NCBI RefSeq assembly: GCF_002764115.1
Contig: NZ_CP017940.1
Span: 656,501 to 720,500, forward strand
DNA length: 64,000 bases
Source: Phyllobacterium zundukense
Lineage (GTDB): Bacteria > Pseudomonadota > Alphaproteobacteria > Rhizobiales > Rhizobiaceae
Reading direction: 5' to 3'
The notes beneath the pieces were generated by a model that saw only the letters and a program-made list of their open reading frames with translations, made no database searches and was not told the origin of the DNA. This document shows, piece by piece, positions 1 to 9,291 of this stretch. Positions within the stretch are counted from its first letter, which is position 1; every line of letters starts with the position of its first letter. The translations under genes and the position numbers were made by a program.

Positions 1-1293
1 GCCCTCCTCGGGGAAGTCGCCGGCAATTGCTTCAAGAACGTCCGTCGGCGTGACGACGCCTTCGAACGAGCCGTGCTCGTCGAGGACAACGCCCATCTGC
101 ACCGAGGAGCCACGCAGCTGCTCCATCACACGCAGGACATTGGCGTTCTCATGCAGGATCAGCGGCTGGCGGGTGACCTTGTCCCAGTCGATCTTGCCGC
201 CATCGAGGATAGCGAACAGCAGGTCCTTGGTGAGCGCGACACCGACGAATTCATCGACGCGTCCGCGCGCCAGCACGACGCGACTGTGGTTGAGCGTGCG
301 AATCTCGGCGAGCAGCTCCTCATTGGTCTCGTCCAGATCGAGCCATTCCACCTCGTTGCGCGGTGACATGATCGAGCGCACGGGGCGTTCCACCAGATCG
401 AGTACACCGCGAATCATTTCCTTTTCCTCCGGATGGAAAACCTCCCCCGCCGCACTCTGTTCGGCGATCACATCGAACGTGTCGGAATGGGGTGGATCGC
501 CGCGCCCGCCACCGAGAAGCCGCAGAACCGCACCTGCCGTGCGATCGCGCAGGTCCATCGTGGTGATGCGCTTCTCGCGATTATGCCGCCCGACCTGATT
601 GGCCGCTTCGACGAGCACCGAGAAACCGATGGCTGCGTAGAGGTAGCCCTTCGGAATGTGGAAACCGAAACCTTCGACGATCAGGCTGAAACCGATCATC
701 ATCAGGAAGCCAAGGCAGAGAATGACAACCGTCGGGTGCTTGTTGACGAAGGTCATCAAGGGTTTAGACGCCAGCATCATGACACCGACGGCAATCACCA
801 CGGCGATCATCATGACCTCGAGATATTTCACCATGCCGACGGCGGTGATGACGCTGTCGAGCGAGAAGACGGCGTCAAGCACGACGATCTGGGCGATGAC
901 CTGCCAGAACACGGCATGTGCGACATTGCTTTCCTTGGCGGAAAGATGGCCTTCGAGCCGCTCGTGCAGTTCCATCGTGCCCTTGAACAGGAGAAAGACG
1001 CCGCCGAGAATGAGGATAATGTCGCGCCCGGCGAAATCGAGACCGGCGACGTTGAAGAGCGGCGTCGTGAGCCTCACCACCCACGAAATCGAGGCAAGCA
1101 GCAGGAGGCGCATGACCAACGCCAGCGAGAGGCCGACGAGACGCGCGCGGTTACGCTGGTGCGGCGGCAGCTTGTCGGCGAGGATCGCGATGAAAACGAG
1201 ATTGTCGATGCCAAGCACGATCTCAAGCACGACAAGCGTGGCGAGACCAATCCAGGCATTGGGGTCGGCAATCCAGTCCAGTGTCCAGTCCAT
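1..1293 (-). CDS. TerC-family membrane protein with C-terminal CBS pair (partial)
   Basis: The gene reads leftwards from an ATG at 1293 and runs off the window start; 431 codons are visible. The N-terminal ~230 residues are hydrophobic and carry the TerC signatures [12 protein letters not shown] near the start and [14 protein letters not shown] in the second half, where the acidic residues inside membrane helices are typical of the family. A hydrophilic linker leads to a CBS-domain region ([13 protein letters not shown], then [13 protein letters not shown] and [12 protein letters not shown]). This TerC-CBS order is that of YoaE/YegH-like proteins, usually over 500 residues and ending in a CorC/HlyC domain, which would lie outside the window. 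Role is inferred as metal-ion export or homeostasis at the inner membrane; the substrate is not determinable here. Confidence 0.9.
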   Translation of the reverse strand, partial: MDWTLDWIADPNAWIGLATLVVLEIVLGIDNLVFIAILADKLPPHQRNRARLVGLSLALVMRLLLLASISWVVRLTTPLFNVAGLDFAGRDIILILGGVFLLFKGTMELHERLEGHLSAKESNVAHAVFWQVIAQIVVLDAVFSLDSVITAVGMVKYLEVMMIAVVIAVGVMMLASKPLMTFVNKHPTVVILCLGFLMMIGFSLIVEGFGFHIPKGYLYAAIGFSVLVEAANQVGRHNREKRITTMDLRDRTAGAVLRLLGGGRGDPPHSDTFDVIAEQSAAGEVFHPEEKEMIRGVLDLVERPVRSIMSPRNEVEWLDLDETNEELLAEIRTLNHSRVVLARGRVDEFVGVALTKDLLFAILDGGKIDWDKVTRQPLILHENANVLRVMEQLRGSSVQMGVVLDEHGSFEGVVTPTDVLEAIAGDFPEEG

Positions 1294-1632
1294 TGGGAAG
1301 TCAGGTCCTTATAATGAAAATGATCAGCGTACGGCTTCGCAGTCGGCAGCGCTTGCAATATGCAGCGCAAATCCGCCCGTGGCGCAGGCAAATGGTGAAA
1401 CGGGAAATAGGGGGATTGGTTGCTGACGCTGCGTATGCAGGGTCAGCATGCTTCGCAAGTCCGGACTTGGAGGCTCTTCAGATTGATCGTCCGGCATCGA
1501 TGCGCGGTCAGTCCCTGTTTGACTGGCTGTCATTGTGAAATTTCGTGCTGCCAGATGGGCTTATAATGGCAGTCTGAGGGATGCTGTTCAAGAGGCACGC
1601 GCAAGAAAGGCGGCGCGACAATCAATGCTGCC
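1294..1632. other. Intergenic region between terC-like and DUF924 genes
   Basis: This stretch of 339 bases should contain the promoter of the leftward TerC-like gene. Short ORFs exist on both strands, including a 69-codon minus-strand ORF, but none has a convincing ribosome binding site or recognisable domain. I see no repeat, RNA gene or strong hairpin. Confidence 0.5.
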
Positions 1633-2184
1633 TTATCCGGCAAAACCACCGGCATCGAGAAAGGCTTGTTCTTCCTCGGTTGTCGAGCGTCCGAGAATGG
1701 TGTTGCGATGGGGAAAACGGCCAAAACGGCGGACGATGTCATAGTGATCGTCGGCGTATTCGAGGTTGGCCGGTGCCCCCTCGCGGCAAAGTTCGACGGA
1801 GCGCCGCTGGTCATCCACATCTTCCGAATGCATGAACGGCATATAGAAGAAAGCGCGCAGTTGCGGCTCGAACGACAGATCATGGCCCTTTTCCAGTGCC
1901 CGGCTGGCGTAAAGCCGTGCAAGTGAGTCCGTTGCGTACATGTGACCGGTGCCGCGAAAGAAATTGCGCGGAAACTGGTCGAGCAGGATCATCAGCGCCA
2001 GCGTACCTTCAGGCGTTTCCAGCCAGTGTTCATATTCGCGGCGCGCGGCAGCAAAATGATCGTCGAGAAAGCGCTGGCGGCATATCTCGTCGAACGTTTC
2101 ATCTTTCACGAACCATTTGTCTTCACCGGCTTCGCGCCAGAAATCGACAATCCCGGCAATGGTCGATGTGTCGTTGTCAGCCAT
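1633..2184 (-). CDS. DUF924 family protein
   Basis: A 183-residue soluble protein. The family hallmarks are visible: an early (V)DFWREAG segment, LALMILLDQFPRNFFRGTGHMYATD in the middle, then FFYMPFMHSED and a Phe/Gly-rich FGRFPHRNTILGR near the C terminus. DUF924 proteins form a TPR-like helical fold and have no established biochemical function. The start at 2184 is preceded by GGGGAG at a normal distance. It lies 20 bases downstream of the KefB/C-type antiporter gene on the same strand, so the two may be cotranscribed, but nothing in the sequence ties it to cation transport. Confidence 0.9.
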   Translation of the reverse strand: MADNDTSTIAGIVDFWREAGEDKWFVKDETFDEICRQRFLDDHFAAARREYEHWLETPEGTLALMILLDQFPRNFFRGTGHMYATDSLARLYASRALEKGHDLSFEPQLRAFFYMPFMHSEDVDDQRRSVELCREGAPANLEYADDHYDIVRRFGRFPHRNTILGRSTTEEEQAFLDAGGFAG

Positions 2185-2204
2185 ATGCTGCGCTCCCCGT
2201 TCGG

Positions 2205-4040
2205 TCAGTTTGCATCTGCACCTTGCGCCGAAGGCAAAACGCTGGCGGTTTCCTCGTTGAGGGCGCGGCCAGTCTGGCGCGGTTTGATCAACGGGCCTGG
2301 AACCGGCGCATTGCCCTTCATCAGGTCGCCGCCTGCGTAAATATCACTGGCAAGTTGCAGGTCAAGGCGTTCGGCGTCGCGACGGCGCACATCTGCGGCA
2401 ATATCGGCCGCTTCCTGCGGGTCTACGCCGAGGCCGATCAAGGTGTTTTGGCCGAAGATCACTGCCGATTCGAATGTCTCGCGCATCTGGTATTCGACAC
2501 CGATCTTGATCAGTTCGATGGTCGTGCCGCGATCGTAGGCGCGCGCATAGATCTGCACGAGCGGAAATTCGGCCTTGACCAGATTGGCAATGGCAAGAAT
2601 GGTTTCGGACTTGTCGACGCAGATGAGCACAGCCTGCGCGCGGCCCGCGCCCGCCGCATGGAGAATGTCGAGCCGGGTGCCGTCGCCATAATAGACCTTG
2701 AAGCCGAATTGCGCCGCCGCCTGAATCATCTCGATATCATTGTCGATGATGGAGATATCCACGCCGCGCAGCAGCAGTGGCTGGCTGGAGATCTGACCAA
2801 AGCGGCCGAAACCGATGATCAGGACATTTCCGGACAGTCCCTCGGCTACATCGACATCGTCCAGTACCTGTTTCTCCTTCGGCAGAAGAATGCGCAGGGC
2901 GACGATGAAAAGTGGCGTCAGCACCATGGAGAAGATGATGATAGCGGTCAGGATCGCATTGGCCTGACCGTCGAGAATGCCGACCGCCGTAGCGGTCGAA
3001 TAGAGCACGAAGGCAAATTCACCGCCTTGCGCCATGATGACCGCGCGCTCCAGGGCTTCGCGATTGGACGATTTGAGCAGCCGCGCAACGATATAGATCC
3101 CGGCGCCTTTGACGAGTTTGAAGGCCAGGACATAGAAGAGCACGGTCTGCCAGTTAGCGGCGACAACGCTGAGGTCCAGCGACATGCCGACGGCAAGAAA
3201 GAACAGGCCAAGCAGGATGCCGCGGAATGGTTCGACGTCCGCTTCGAGCTGGTGGCGAAAGGTCGATTCCGACAGCAGTACGCCGGCGAGGAATGCGCCC
3301 ATGGCCATGGAGAGGCCGCTGACCTGCATGATAAGCGCAGCACCCAGCACGACGAGGAGGGCGGCGGCAGTCATGACTTCGCGGGCGCGGGACTGGGCGA
3401 GAAATCCGAACAGCGGATTGAGGAGGTACTTTCCTGCCAGGACGAGACCGACAATGGCGCCGATGCCGATTCCCATATCCAACCAGAGCAGGCCGCCGGT
3501 TGCAGTCGTGCTCATTGGTGCGAGGAAGGCAACGAGCGCCAGCAGTGGCACGATGGCGAGATCTTCGAACAGCAGGATCGACACCATGCGCTGGCCTTGC
3601 GGCGTGGCGATTTCGCCTCGCTCCTCCAGCAATTGCATGACGATCGCGGTCGAGGTGAGCACGAAGCCGGCTCCGGCGACGAAGGACTGGGAAATGGGAA
3701 AACCAGTTGCGATGCCGACGCCGGTCAGAAGCACCGCACACAGACCGACCTGGAGGGCACCAAGGCCGAAAATGTCCTTACGCAGGCTCCAGAGCCGGGA
3801 CGGCTGCATCTCTAGGCCTATGAGGAACAGGAACATGACCACACCAAGCTCCGCCACATGCAGGATGGTCTGGGGGTCAGAGAAGAATTTGAGGCCGAAC
3901 GGGCCGATGACGAGACCGGCGGCAAGATAGCCAAGAACGGATCCCAGCCCCAGTCGTTTGAAGAGAGGCACGGCGACAACACCGGCACCAAGAAGCACGA
4001 CAACGCTTAAAAGATCAGGTCCGTGCATTTCCGCTGCCAT
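2205..4040 (-). CDS. KefB/KefC-type monovalent cation:proton antiporter (CPA2) with RCK domain
   Basis: A 611-residue inner-membrane protein. Residues ~10-380 hold about 12-13 membrane helices of the Na+/H+-exchanger (CPA2) fold, with family stretches such as GVVMFLFLIGLEMQPSRLW and FVLTSTAIVMQLLEE. Residues ~400-520 form a TrkA-N/RCK nucleotide-binding domain (NVLIIGFGRFGQ, then VYYGDGTRLDIL), followed by a charged tail. By family knowledge it exchanges K+ (or Na+) for H+ and is gated by ligand binding to the RCK domain, in KefC by glutathione adducts. An in-frame GTG lies two codons upstream; the ATG at 4040 is preferred because GAGGAG sits at the proper distance. No KefF/KefG ancillary gene is next to it. 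Confidence 0.93.
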   Translation of the reverse strand: MAAEMHGPDLLSVVVLLGAGVVAVPLFKRLGLGSVLGYLAAGLVIGPFGLKFFSDPQTILHVAELGVVMFLFLIGLEMQPSRLWSLRKDIFGLGALQVGLCAVLLTGVGIATGFPISQSFVAGAGFVLTSTAIVMQLLEERGEIATPQGQRMVSILLFEDLAIVPLLALVAFLAPMSTTATGGLLWLDMGIGIGAIVGLVLAGKYLLNPLFGFLAQSRAREVMTAAALLVVLGAALIMQVSGLSMAMGAFLAGVLLSESTFRHQLEADVEPFRGILLGLFFLAVGMSLDLSVVAANWQTVLFYVLAFKLVKGAGIYIVARLLKSSNREALERAVIMAQGGEFAFVLYSTATAVGILDGQANAILTAIIIFSMVLTPLFIVALRILLPKEKQVLDDVDVAEGLSGNVLIIGFGRFGQISSQPLLLRGVDISIIDNDIEMIQAAAQFGFKVYYGDGTRLDILHAAGAGRAQAVLICVDKSETILAIANLVKAEFPLVQIYARAYDRGTTIELIKIGVEYQMRETFESAVIFGQNTLIGLGVDPQEAADIAADVRRRDAERLDLQLASDIYAGGDLMKGNAPVPGPLIKPRQTGRALNEETASVLPSAQGADAN

Positions 4041-4139
4041 TGTCACTCCTCTGCATTCGCTCGACGTTGAATGTCAGAGGTAAAGCGAGAGGGTGCAGCA
4101 GGCAAGCCTATTCAGACCTGCGGCAGGCGTTTGCTGCGA

Positions 4140-4991
4140 TTACGCCAGATGCCAGATCCGTCGGGCATTGCCTGAAAATAGCCTGGACTTCTCGCTGTCG
4201 CTGCAGCCGGACAACAACGCATGGGTTGCGGCAACCCAGGTGGCGAGGCCGCCACCGAGCGTGCAAACCGGCCAGTCGCTGCCCCAGACGAGGCGGTCCC
4301 AGCCGAAACTGTCGATGACATGATGGACATAAGGTTTAAGTGTTTCGATCCGCCACGTGTCCGCATCCGCGTAGGCGACGACGCCGGAGATCTTGGCGGT
4401 GACGTTGGGGCGTTTGGCAATATCGGTGATCTTGCCGCGCCACTCGTTCAGGCCGTCGCCCTTGATGTCCGGAACGCCGCAATGATCAAGGATGAACTGG
4501 ACACCGGGCGCAAGATCGACAAGCGCGGTGGCCTTGTCGATCTGCCGTGGCAGCACGCAAAGATCGAAGGTGAGGCCTGTACCGGCAAGCCGCTTGATGT
4601 TCTGGCGGAACAGGGTGCCTTCCGACAGATCGTCGGGCATGACATGGAGCACGCGTCGAAATCCCTTCACCAGCGGATTGGTTTTCTGTCGCTCGAGGAA
4701 TGCCGCAAAGCCGTCCTCTTCCGGCCTGCTGGAAGAGATCGCACCGGCAATCAGGCTGCCTTCGCGTTTGGCAAGGCTGCCAATGTAGGCCGATTCCGAT
4801 TCGATATCGGAAGGCGCGACATCAACTTCCATATGAAGGGCCTGGGTGATCCCGACGCGATGGGCCTGAAGCGCATATTCCTCGTAGCGAAAATCGCGGT
4901 TCAATGCCTCGACACCTGACAGCCAGGGATAGGACAGGGCCGACTGGTCGATCAGGTGAAGATGCGTGTCGATCAACTCGAAAGCGGGCAT
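4140..4991 (-). CDS. Amidohydrolase, L-fuconolactonase-like
   Basis: A 283-residue amidohydrolase-2 family protein (TIM barrel) with the N-terminal metal motif DTHLHL at residues 8-13, FILDHCGVPD in the middle and VWGSDWPVCTLGG towards the C terminus, where the Asp is catalytic. Proteins of this type hydrolyse sugar lactones (L-fucono-, L-rhamnono-, galactonolactones) or 2-pyrone-4,6-dicarboxylate. It sits 12 bases downstream of the iclR gene, on the same strand, and opposite an operon encoding L-fuconate dehydratase and the later steps of the non-phosphorylative L-fucose route. L-fucono-1,5-lactone hydrolysis is therefore the likely role (inference from context). Confidence 0.85.
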   Translation of the reverse strand: MPAFELIDTHLHLIDQSALSYPWLSGVEALNRDFRYEEYALQAHRVGITQALHMEVDVAPSDIESESAYIGSLAKREGSLIAGAISSSRPEEDGFAAFLERQKTNPLVKGFRRVLHVMPDDLSEGTLFRQNIKRLAGTGLTFDLCVLPRQIDKATALVDLAPGVQFILDHCGVPDIKGDGLNEWRGKITDIAKRPNVTAKISGVVAYADADTWRIETLKPYVHHVIDSFGWDRLVWGSDWPVCTLGGGLATWVAATHALLSGCSDSEKSRLFSGNARRIWHLA

Positions 4992-5003
4992 GGTTCGATC
5001 CTC

Positions 5004-5807
5004 TCAGGCCTGGCGTTGCACGGAAGAATGGATCACGTCGGCGCCGGCGAGTTCCGAAAGCTTCTGCGCCGTTGCGACCAGCATTTTTCGTGCATCGTCG
5101 ACGCCCGGTGCATCGGGAAAGTTGAGCAACTGGATATAGGGACAGGTCAGTGCGGCGATCGCGCGTCCATCAGGACCAAGCACCGGCGCGGAAACGTTGA
5201 ACACGCCTGCCGTTTGCGCGCTGGGCATGATCTCGTAGCCGCGCGCCCTAATCTGGTTGAGCCGTTCGCTGAAATCCGGTGGCTCCGCCATGTCTTCGGC
5301 ACGTTTTTCGGATTCTGCAATCATCAGGGCCCGCTCCTCATCGGAACGGAAAGCCAGCAGGACATGGCCGGAACCGGTGTTGAAAAGGCTGATATGAGAT
5401 CCCACCCGGATTGAAATGCCCCAGTAATCGGGCGCTTCCTGCTGCGCGATGACAACTGCCGCGCCGCGATCAAAGACGGTGAGCTGATTGGCCTGTTTGG
5501 ATGTAACCGCGAGTTCGCGCATCAGCGGCGTGGCATAGGAGGCGAGGCGCCGGACCGGCGCATGCAGTTGGGCGAGCCCGAACAGTTTCAGTGTCAACGA
5601 ATAGCGGTCGCCTTCAAGCCGTGTGACATAACCGCGGCGTACCAGACGGTCGAGCATGCGGTAGAATTCATTGGGACTGCGTCCGAGAAACTTGGCGATT
5701 TCAGCCTGGGTCAGACCGCCATCGATACCTGAAAGAAGTTCCAGAATATCAAGCCCTTTGTCGAGCGCCGGCGCGCGATACCGGTCGCTATCGTCTTCTT
5801 CTGACAT
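5004..5807 (-). CDS. IclR family transcriptional regulator
   Basis: A 267-residue regulator. Residues ~12-75 form the winged helix-turn-helix of IclR proteins (ALDKGLDILELLS, then LTQAEIAKFLGRSPNEFYRMLDRLVRRGYV); the rest is the GAF-like effector domain with the usual GSGHVLLAF and the final ISAP-type motif (NVSAPVLGPDGRAIAALT). It is divergent from the ABC transporter operon and cotranscribed with the lactonase. Inverted repeats in the shared promoter region (5827-5855 and 5901-5921) are candidate operators. The likely ligand is an intermediate of the sugar pathway encoded around it. The start at 5807 has GGGGAG eight bases upstream. Confidence 0.93.
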   Translation of the reverse strand: MSEEDDSDRYRAPALDKGLDILELLSGIDGGLTQAEIAKFLGRSPNEFYRMLDRLVRRGYVTRLEGDRYSLTLKLFGLAQLHAPVRRLASYATPLMRELAVTSKQANQLTVFDRGAAVVIAQQEAPDYWGISIRVGSHISLFNTGSGHVLLAFRSDEERALMIAESEKRAEDMAEPPDFSERLNQIRARGYEIMPSAQTAGVFNVSAPVLGPDGRAIAALTCPYIQLLNFPDAPGVDDARKMLVATAQKLSELAGADVIHSSVQRQA

Positions 5808-5826
5808 ATGAAGTCTCCCCTTACGT

Positions 5827-5855
5827 CGTATGCATATACGAAGACCATATTCGTA
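5827..5855. promoter_or_regulatory. Candidate IclR operator, iclR-proximal
   Basis: Two overlapping inverted repeats lie just upstream of iclR: CGTAT (5827-5831) with ATACG (5836-5840), and TACGAA (5837-5842) with TTCGTA (5850-5855) separated by 7 bases. IclR proteins bind short palindromes of this kind. Their position would allow autoregulation. Assignment is by position and symmetry only. Confidence 0.5.
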
Positions 5856-5900
5856 GGAAAGCAGTTTCCTTGCTTGACGGTCAAGCGCATTAATGTTTGT

Positions 5901-5921
5901 ATATGAATGAAGCGCTCATAT
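5901..5921. promoter_or_regulatory. Candidate IclR operator, transporter-proximal
   Basis: A perfect 6-base inverted repeat, ATATGA-N9-TCATAT, lies 60 bases upstream of the solute-binding protein start. It shares CATAT elements with the repeats nearer to iclR and is well placed to control the transporter/catabolic operon. Confidence 0.5.
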
Positions 5922-5981
5922 GTGGGTGTTAGAAAGTTGCGAGAGCCGGGGAGCGGCCGCTCGTTTTTTGGGAGGGAACCG

Positions 5982-7298
5982 ATGAACAACCTGTTGGCCA
6001 GTGTTTCAGCTGGCGTTATTGCAATTTTCAGCGCGCAAGCTGTCTTTGCTGCAGATCTGCCGGGAAAATTCGAGGGCGTGACGATTGACGCCAAGCTCAT
6101 CGGCGGCCAGCAGTACGAGCCGCTGTATGAGCGTATCGGCGAATGGGAAAAGCTGACCGGCGCCAAGGTCAACATCCTGTCGAAGAAGAATCACTTTGAG
6201 CTCGACAAGGAGATCAAGTCGGACATCGCCTCGGGCAGCCTGAACTGGTGTGTCGGTTCGAATCACTCGTCGTTCGCGCCGCAATATCCGGGCATCTACA
6301 CCGACCTGAACAAACTTATACCGGCCGAAGAAATTGCTGCGTTCGTGCCTTCGAACATCAAGTCATCGACGCTGGACGGCAAGCTGGTGATGCTGCCGCG
6401 CGCGCAGTTCGACGTTTCGGCGCTTTATTACCAGAAGAGCCTTTATGAGGATGAAGGCAACAAGAAAGCTTTCAAGGAGAAGTACGGCTACGACCTGACC
6501 CCGCCGGACACCTGGCAGCAGGTCGCCGACCAGGCGCTGTTCTTCACCAAGGCTCCTGATTTCTACGGCACGCAGTTTGCTGGCAAGGAAGAGGCGATCA
6601 ACGGCCGATTCTATGAAATGGTGATTGCAGAAGGCGGCGAGTATATCGACGCCGAGGGCAAGCCTGCGTTCAATTCGGAAGCCGGTATCAAGGCGCTCGA
6701 CTGGTTCGTCAACCTCTACAAGGCGAAAGCCGTTCCGGCTGGCACGACCAATTACCTCTGGGATGATCTTGGCCAGGGCTTTGCGTCAGGCTCCATCGCC
6801 ATCAATCTCGACTGGCCGGGCTGGGCGAGCTTCTTCAATGATCCGAAGTCGTCCAAGGTTGCCGGCAATGTCGGCGTCAAGGTTGCGCCCGCCGGTTCCT
6901 CCGGCAAGCGTACGGGCTGGTCCGGCCATCATGGGTTCTCGGTGACCGAATCCTGCGCCAACAAGGAAGCGGCGGCCTCGCTCGTCTGGTGGCTGACCAA
7001 TGAAGACAGCCAGAAGCTTGAAGCCAAGGCAGGGCCATTGCCGACTCGCACCGCAGTATGGGCCTGGGACATCGAGCAGGCGAAGGGTGATCCGTACAAG
7101 ACCGAAGTCCTGAATGCCTTCCAGGAAGAAGCCAAGAACGCATTCCCGGTTCCGCCGCTTGCCGAGTGGATCGAAATTTCCAACGCGGTCTATCCGGAAC
7201 TTCAGGCTGCTATCCTTGGCGACAAGACGTCGAAGGAAGCGCTCGACACCGCCGCCAAAAAGGCGACCGAGATCCTTCAGGATGCAGGCAAGCTCTGA
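5982..7298 (+). CDS. ABC transporter solute-binding protein (CUT1 sugar type)
   Basis: A 438-residue periplasmic binding protein of the extracellular solute-binding family 1. The N terminus is a clear signal peptide (residues 1-23, cut after AQAVFA). Later features include LPRAQFDVSALYYQKSLYED and the tryptophan-rich LDWPGWASFF expected in a sugar pocket. The ATG at 5982 is chosen because GGAGGGAA lies directly upstream and the signal peptide begins there; upstream in-frame codons lack both. It is the first gene of a rightward operon with two permeases and an ATPase. Context suggests import of L-fucose, a fucoside or a related deoxysugar; the ligand cannot be read from the sequence. Confidence 0.9.
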   Translation: MNNLLASVSAGVIAIFSAQAVFAADLPGKFEGVTIDAKLIGGQQYEPLYERIGEWEKLTGAKVNILSKKNHFELDKEIKSDIASGSLNWCVGSNHSSFAPQYPGIYTDLNKLIPAEEIAAFVPSNIKSSTLDGKLVMLPRAQFDVSALYYQKSLYEDEGNKKAFKEKYGYDLTPPDTWQQVADQALFFTKAPDFYGTQFAGKEEAINGRFYEMVIAEGGEYIDAEGKPAFNSEAGIKALDWFVNLYKAKAVPAGTTNYLWDDLGQGFASGSIAINLDWPGWASFFNDPKSSKVAGNVGVKVAPAGSSGKRTGWSGHHGFSVTESCANKEAAASLVWWLTNEDSQKLEAKAGPLPTRTAVWAWDIEQAKGDPYKTEVLNAFQEEAKNAFPVPPLAEWIEISNAVYPELQAAILGDKTSKEALDTAAKKATEILQDAGKL

Positions 7299-7323
7299 TT
7301 GCGCTTGGGGAGGTGATCGACTT

Positions 7324-7478
7324 CACCCCCCCTCTGTCCTGCCGCACATCTCCCCCACAAGGGGGAGATCAGTCTGCAGGGCTGTTAGTACCAATCGCAA
7401 TTGTTCGAATGGTTGCAGCGTGTGAATTGTCAATTTGATCACCCCCTTGGGGAGATGTCCGGCAGGACAGGGGGGGTG
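7324..7478. repeat. Large intergenic inverted repeat between binding-protein and permease genes
   Basis: The left arm (about 7324-7355, CACCCCCCCTCTGTCCTGCC onwards) is the near-perfect reverse complement of the right arm (about 7449-7478, GGGGAGATGTCCGGCAGGAC onwards). The left arm contains its own small palindrome, TCTCCCCC-ACAA-GGGGGAGA. The ends resemble the RIME-like repeats elsewhere in the window. In the mRNA it would fold into a long hairpin between the high-copy binding protein and the low-copy permeases. Confidence 0.8.
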
Positions 7479-7520
7479 GCTGGAAACCATTCACCGCCAA
7501 CCAGAAGGCCAATATTTCAG

Positions 7521-8417
7521 ATGAAATTTCCCAAACTATCAGCGCCGACGCTCCTGCTGCTGCCTGCCATTATCGTTCTTGCCGCGGTCATCGTGCTACC
7601 GCTGCTGTTCTCGCTCTATTCGAGCTTCACGCCGTTCCGGTTGACCAAGCCTGAGTCGATCTGGATCTTCATCGGTTTTCGCAACTATGTAAGCGTGCTG
7701 ACCAATCTGGAATTCTGGACCGCCTTCGGCCGGACCCTATTGCTCTTGACCATCGCACTCAATGCCGAAATGTTCCTCGGTCTCGGGCTCGCCATGCTGG
7801 TCAACAAGGCGACGCGCGGCCAGCGCATTCTGCGCACGCTGATGATGTTCCCGATGATGTTCTCGCCGGTGCTCGTCGGCTTCCAGTTCAAGTTCCTGTT
7901 CAACGACAATATCGGCTTCGTCAACAATGCGCTGCAGTCGCTGGGGCTGACGACGAATGCCATACCCTGGCTGATTGACGGGAATCTGGCGCTGTTCTCG
8001 ATCATCGTCGCCGAGGTCTGGTCGTCGACCGCGGTCTTCGCCATTCTCATCCTTGCCGGGCTGCTTGCCATGCCGCAGGAGCCGGTGGAAGCAGCGCGCG
8101 TCGATGGCTGCACACCGTGGCAGACATTCCGCTACGTCACATGGCCCTATCTGATGCCATTCGCCTTCATCGCCATGACGATCCGCTCGCTCGACGTGGC
8201 GCGCGCCTATGACATTGTGAAGATCATGACCGATGGCGGGCCGGCCAAGCGTACCGAACTGCTGTGGACGCTGGTCGGACGCACGGCCTATAGCGACGCG
8301 CGAATGGGTCTTGCCAACGCGATGGCCTATATCTCGATCCTGCTGTCGATCCTGTTCACCGTATATTTCTTCAGAAAGCTTGCGGCCGCCCGCCAGCAAA
8401 TCGGAGCGGAGTGGTAG
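7521..8417 (+). CDS. ABC transporter permease (MalF-like, CUT1)
   Basis: A 298-residue inner-membrane protein with six predicted membrane helices, starting with a very hydrophobic helix (residues ~8-32). The EAA loop of CUT1 permeases is visible as EPVEAARVDGCTPWQTFRYVTWPYL near residues 190-214; it contacts the ATPase. The ATG at 7521 directly precedes the first helix; the longer in-frame extension runs through the intergenic repeat and is rejected. It ends one codon before the second permease gene (TAG then ATG), so the two are translationally close. Confidence 0.92.
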   Translation: MKFPKLSAPTLLLLPAIIVLAAVIVLPLLFSLYSSFTPFRLTKPESIWIFIGFRNYVSVLTNLEFWTAFGRTLLLLTIALNAEMFLGLGLAMLVNKATRGQRILRTLMMFPMMFSPVLVGFQFKFLFNDNIGFVNNALQSLGLTTNAIPWLIDGNLALFSIIVAEVWSSTAVFAILILAGLLAMPQEPVEAARVDGCTPWQTFRYVTWPYLMPFAFIAMTIRSLDVARAYDIVKIMTDGGPAKRTELLWTLVGRTAYSDARMGLANAMAYISILLSILFTVYFFRKLAAARQQIGAEW

Positions 8418-9284
8418 ATGGACCAGAACAGCTCTCACCGCCTCAAACGCCGCGGCCTGAAAGTCCTGCATCTTGTCGGCCTATTCCTGGCGATGCTGAT
8501 CATCTGCCTGCCGGGCTTGTGGATTGTCCTGAGCTCACTCCGGCCGACAGTCGAGATCATGGCGAAGCCACCGGTATGGATACCGCAAGACGTCTCGCTC
8601 GATGCCTACCGTGCCATGTTTGGCGGCGCCGGGCAGGGCGGCATCCCGGTCTGGGAATATTTCCGCAATTCCCTGATCATCTCTGTCACCTCGACGGCCA
8701 TCGCCCTCATCATCGGCATGGCCGGAGGCTATGCGTTCGCGCGCTACAAGTTCAAGGGCAAGTCGGGCATCTTCCTCGGCTTCATGCTGACACGCGCTGT
8801 TCCCGGCATCGCATTGTCGCTGCCGCTGTTCATGATCTTCGCCCGCGTCGGCATCATAGACACGCATTTCGCGATGATCCTGATTTATGTAGCGCTGAAC
8901 GTGCCATTCACGATCTGGCTGATCGACGGCTTCTTCCGCCAAGTGCCGAAGGATCTGGCGGAAGCGGCGCAGATCGATGGCTGCACGCGCTGGCAGGCGT
9001 TCTGGCAGGTGGAGTTTCCGCTGGCCGGACCGGGCATCGCGTCGGCGGGCATCTTCGCGTTCCTCACCTCGTGGAACGAATATGCGCTGGCATCGCAGAT
9101 CACGCGTTCGGTGAATTCGAAGACGCTGCCGGTTGGCCTTCTCGACTACACGTCGGAATTCACCATCGACTGGCGCGGCATGTGTGCGCTCGCAGTGGTC
9201 ATGATCATTCCGGCGCTCACACTCACTTTCATCATCCAGAAGCATCTCGTGTCCGGACTGACGTTCGGCGCGGTGAAAGGTTAA
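8418..9284 (+). CDS. ABC transporter permease (MalG-like, CUT1)
   Basis: A 288-residue inner-membrane protein with about six membrane helices. The N terminus is short and charged before the first helix (ILHLVGLFLAMLIICLPGLW region). The MalG-type EAA motif reads DLAEAAQIDGCTRWQAFWQVEFPLAGPG at residues ~178-205. Its start abuts the stop of the preceding permease, and the ATPase gene follows after seven bases. It forms the second half of the transmembrane channel of the importer. Confidence 0.92.
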   Translation: MDQNSSHRLKRRGLKVLHLVGLFLAMLIICLPGLWIVLSSLRPTVEIMAKPPVWIPQDVSLDAYRAMFGGAGQGGIPVWEYFRNSLIISVTSTAIALIIGMAGGYAFARYKFKGKSGIFLGFMLTRAVPGIALSLPLFMIFARVGIIDTHFAMILIYVALNVPFTIWLIDGFFRQVPKDLAEAAQIDGCTRWQAFWQVEFPLAGPGIASAGIFAFLTSWNEYALASQITRSVNSKTLPVGLLDYTSEFTIDWRGMCALAVVMIIPALTLTFIIQKHLVSGLTFGAVKG

Positions 9285-9291
9285 GCTCGTC

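Noticed and set aside
1896..3815. 639-codon + strand ORF
   Set aside because: Antisense to the KefB/C-type gene; composition is Asp/Gln/His-rich with no domain and no ribosome site.
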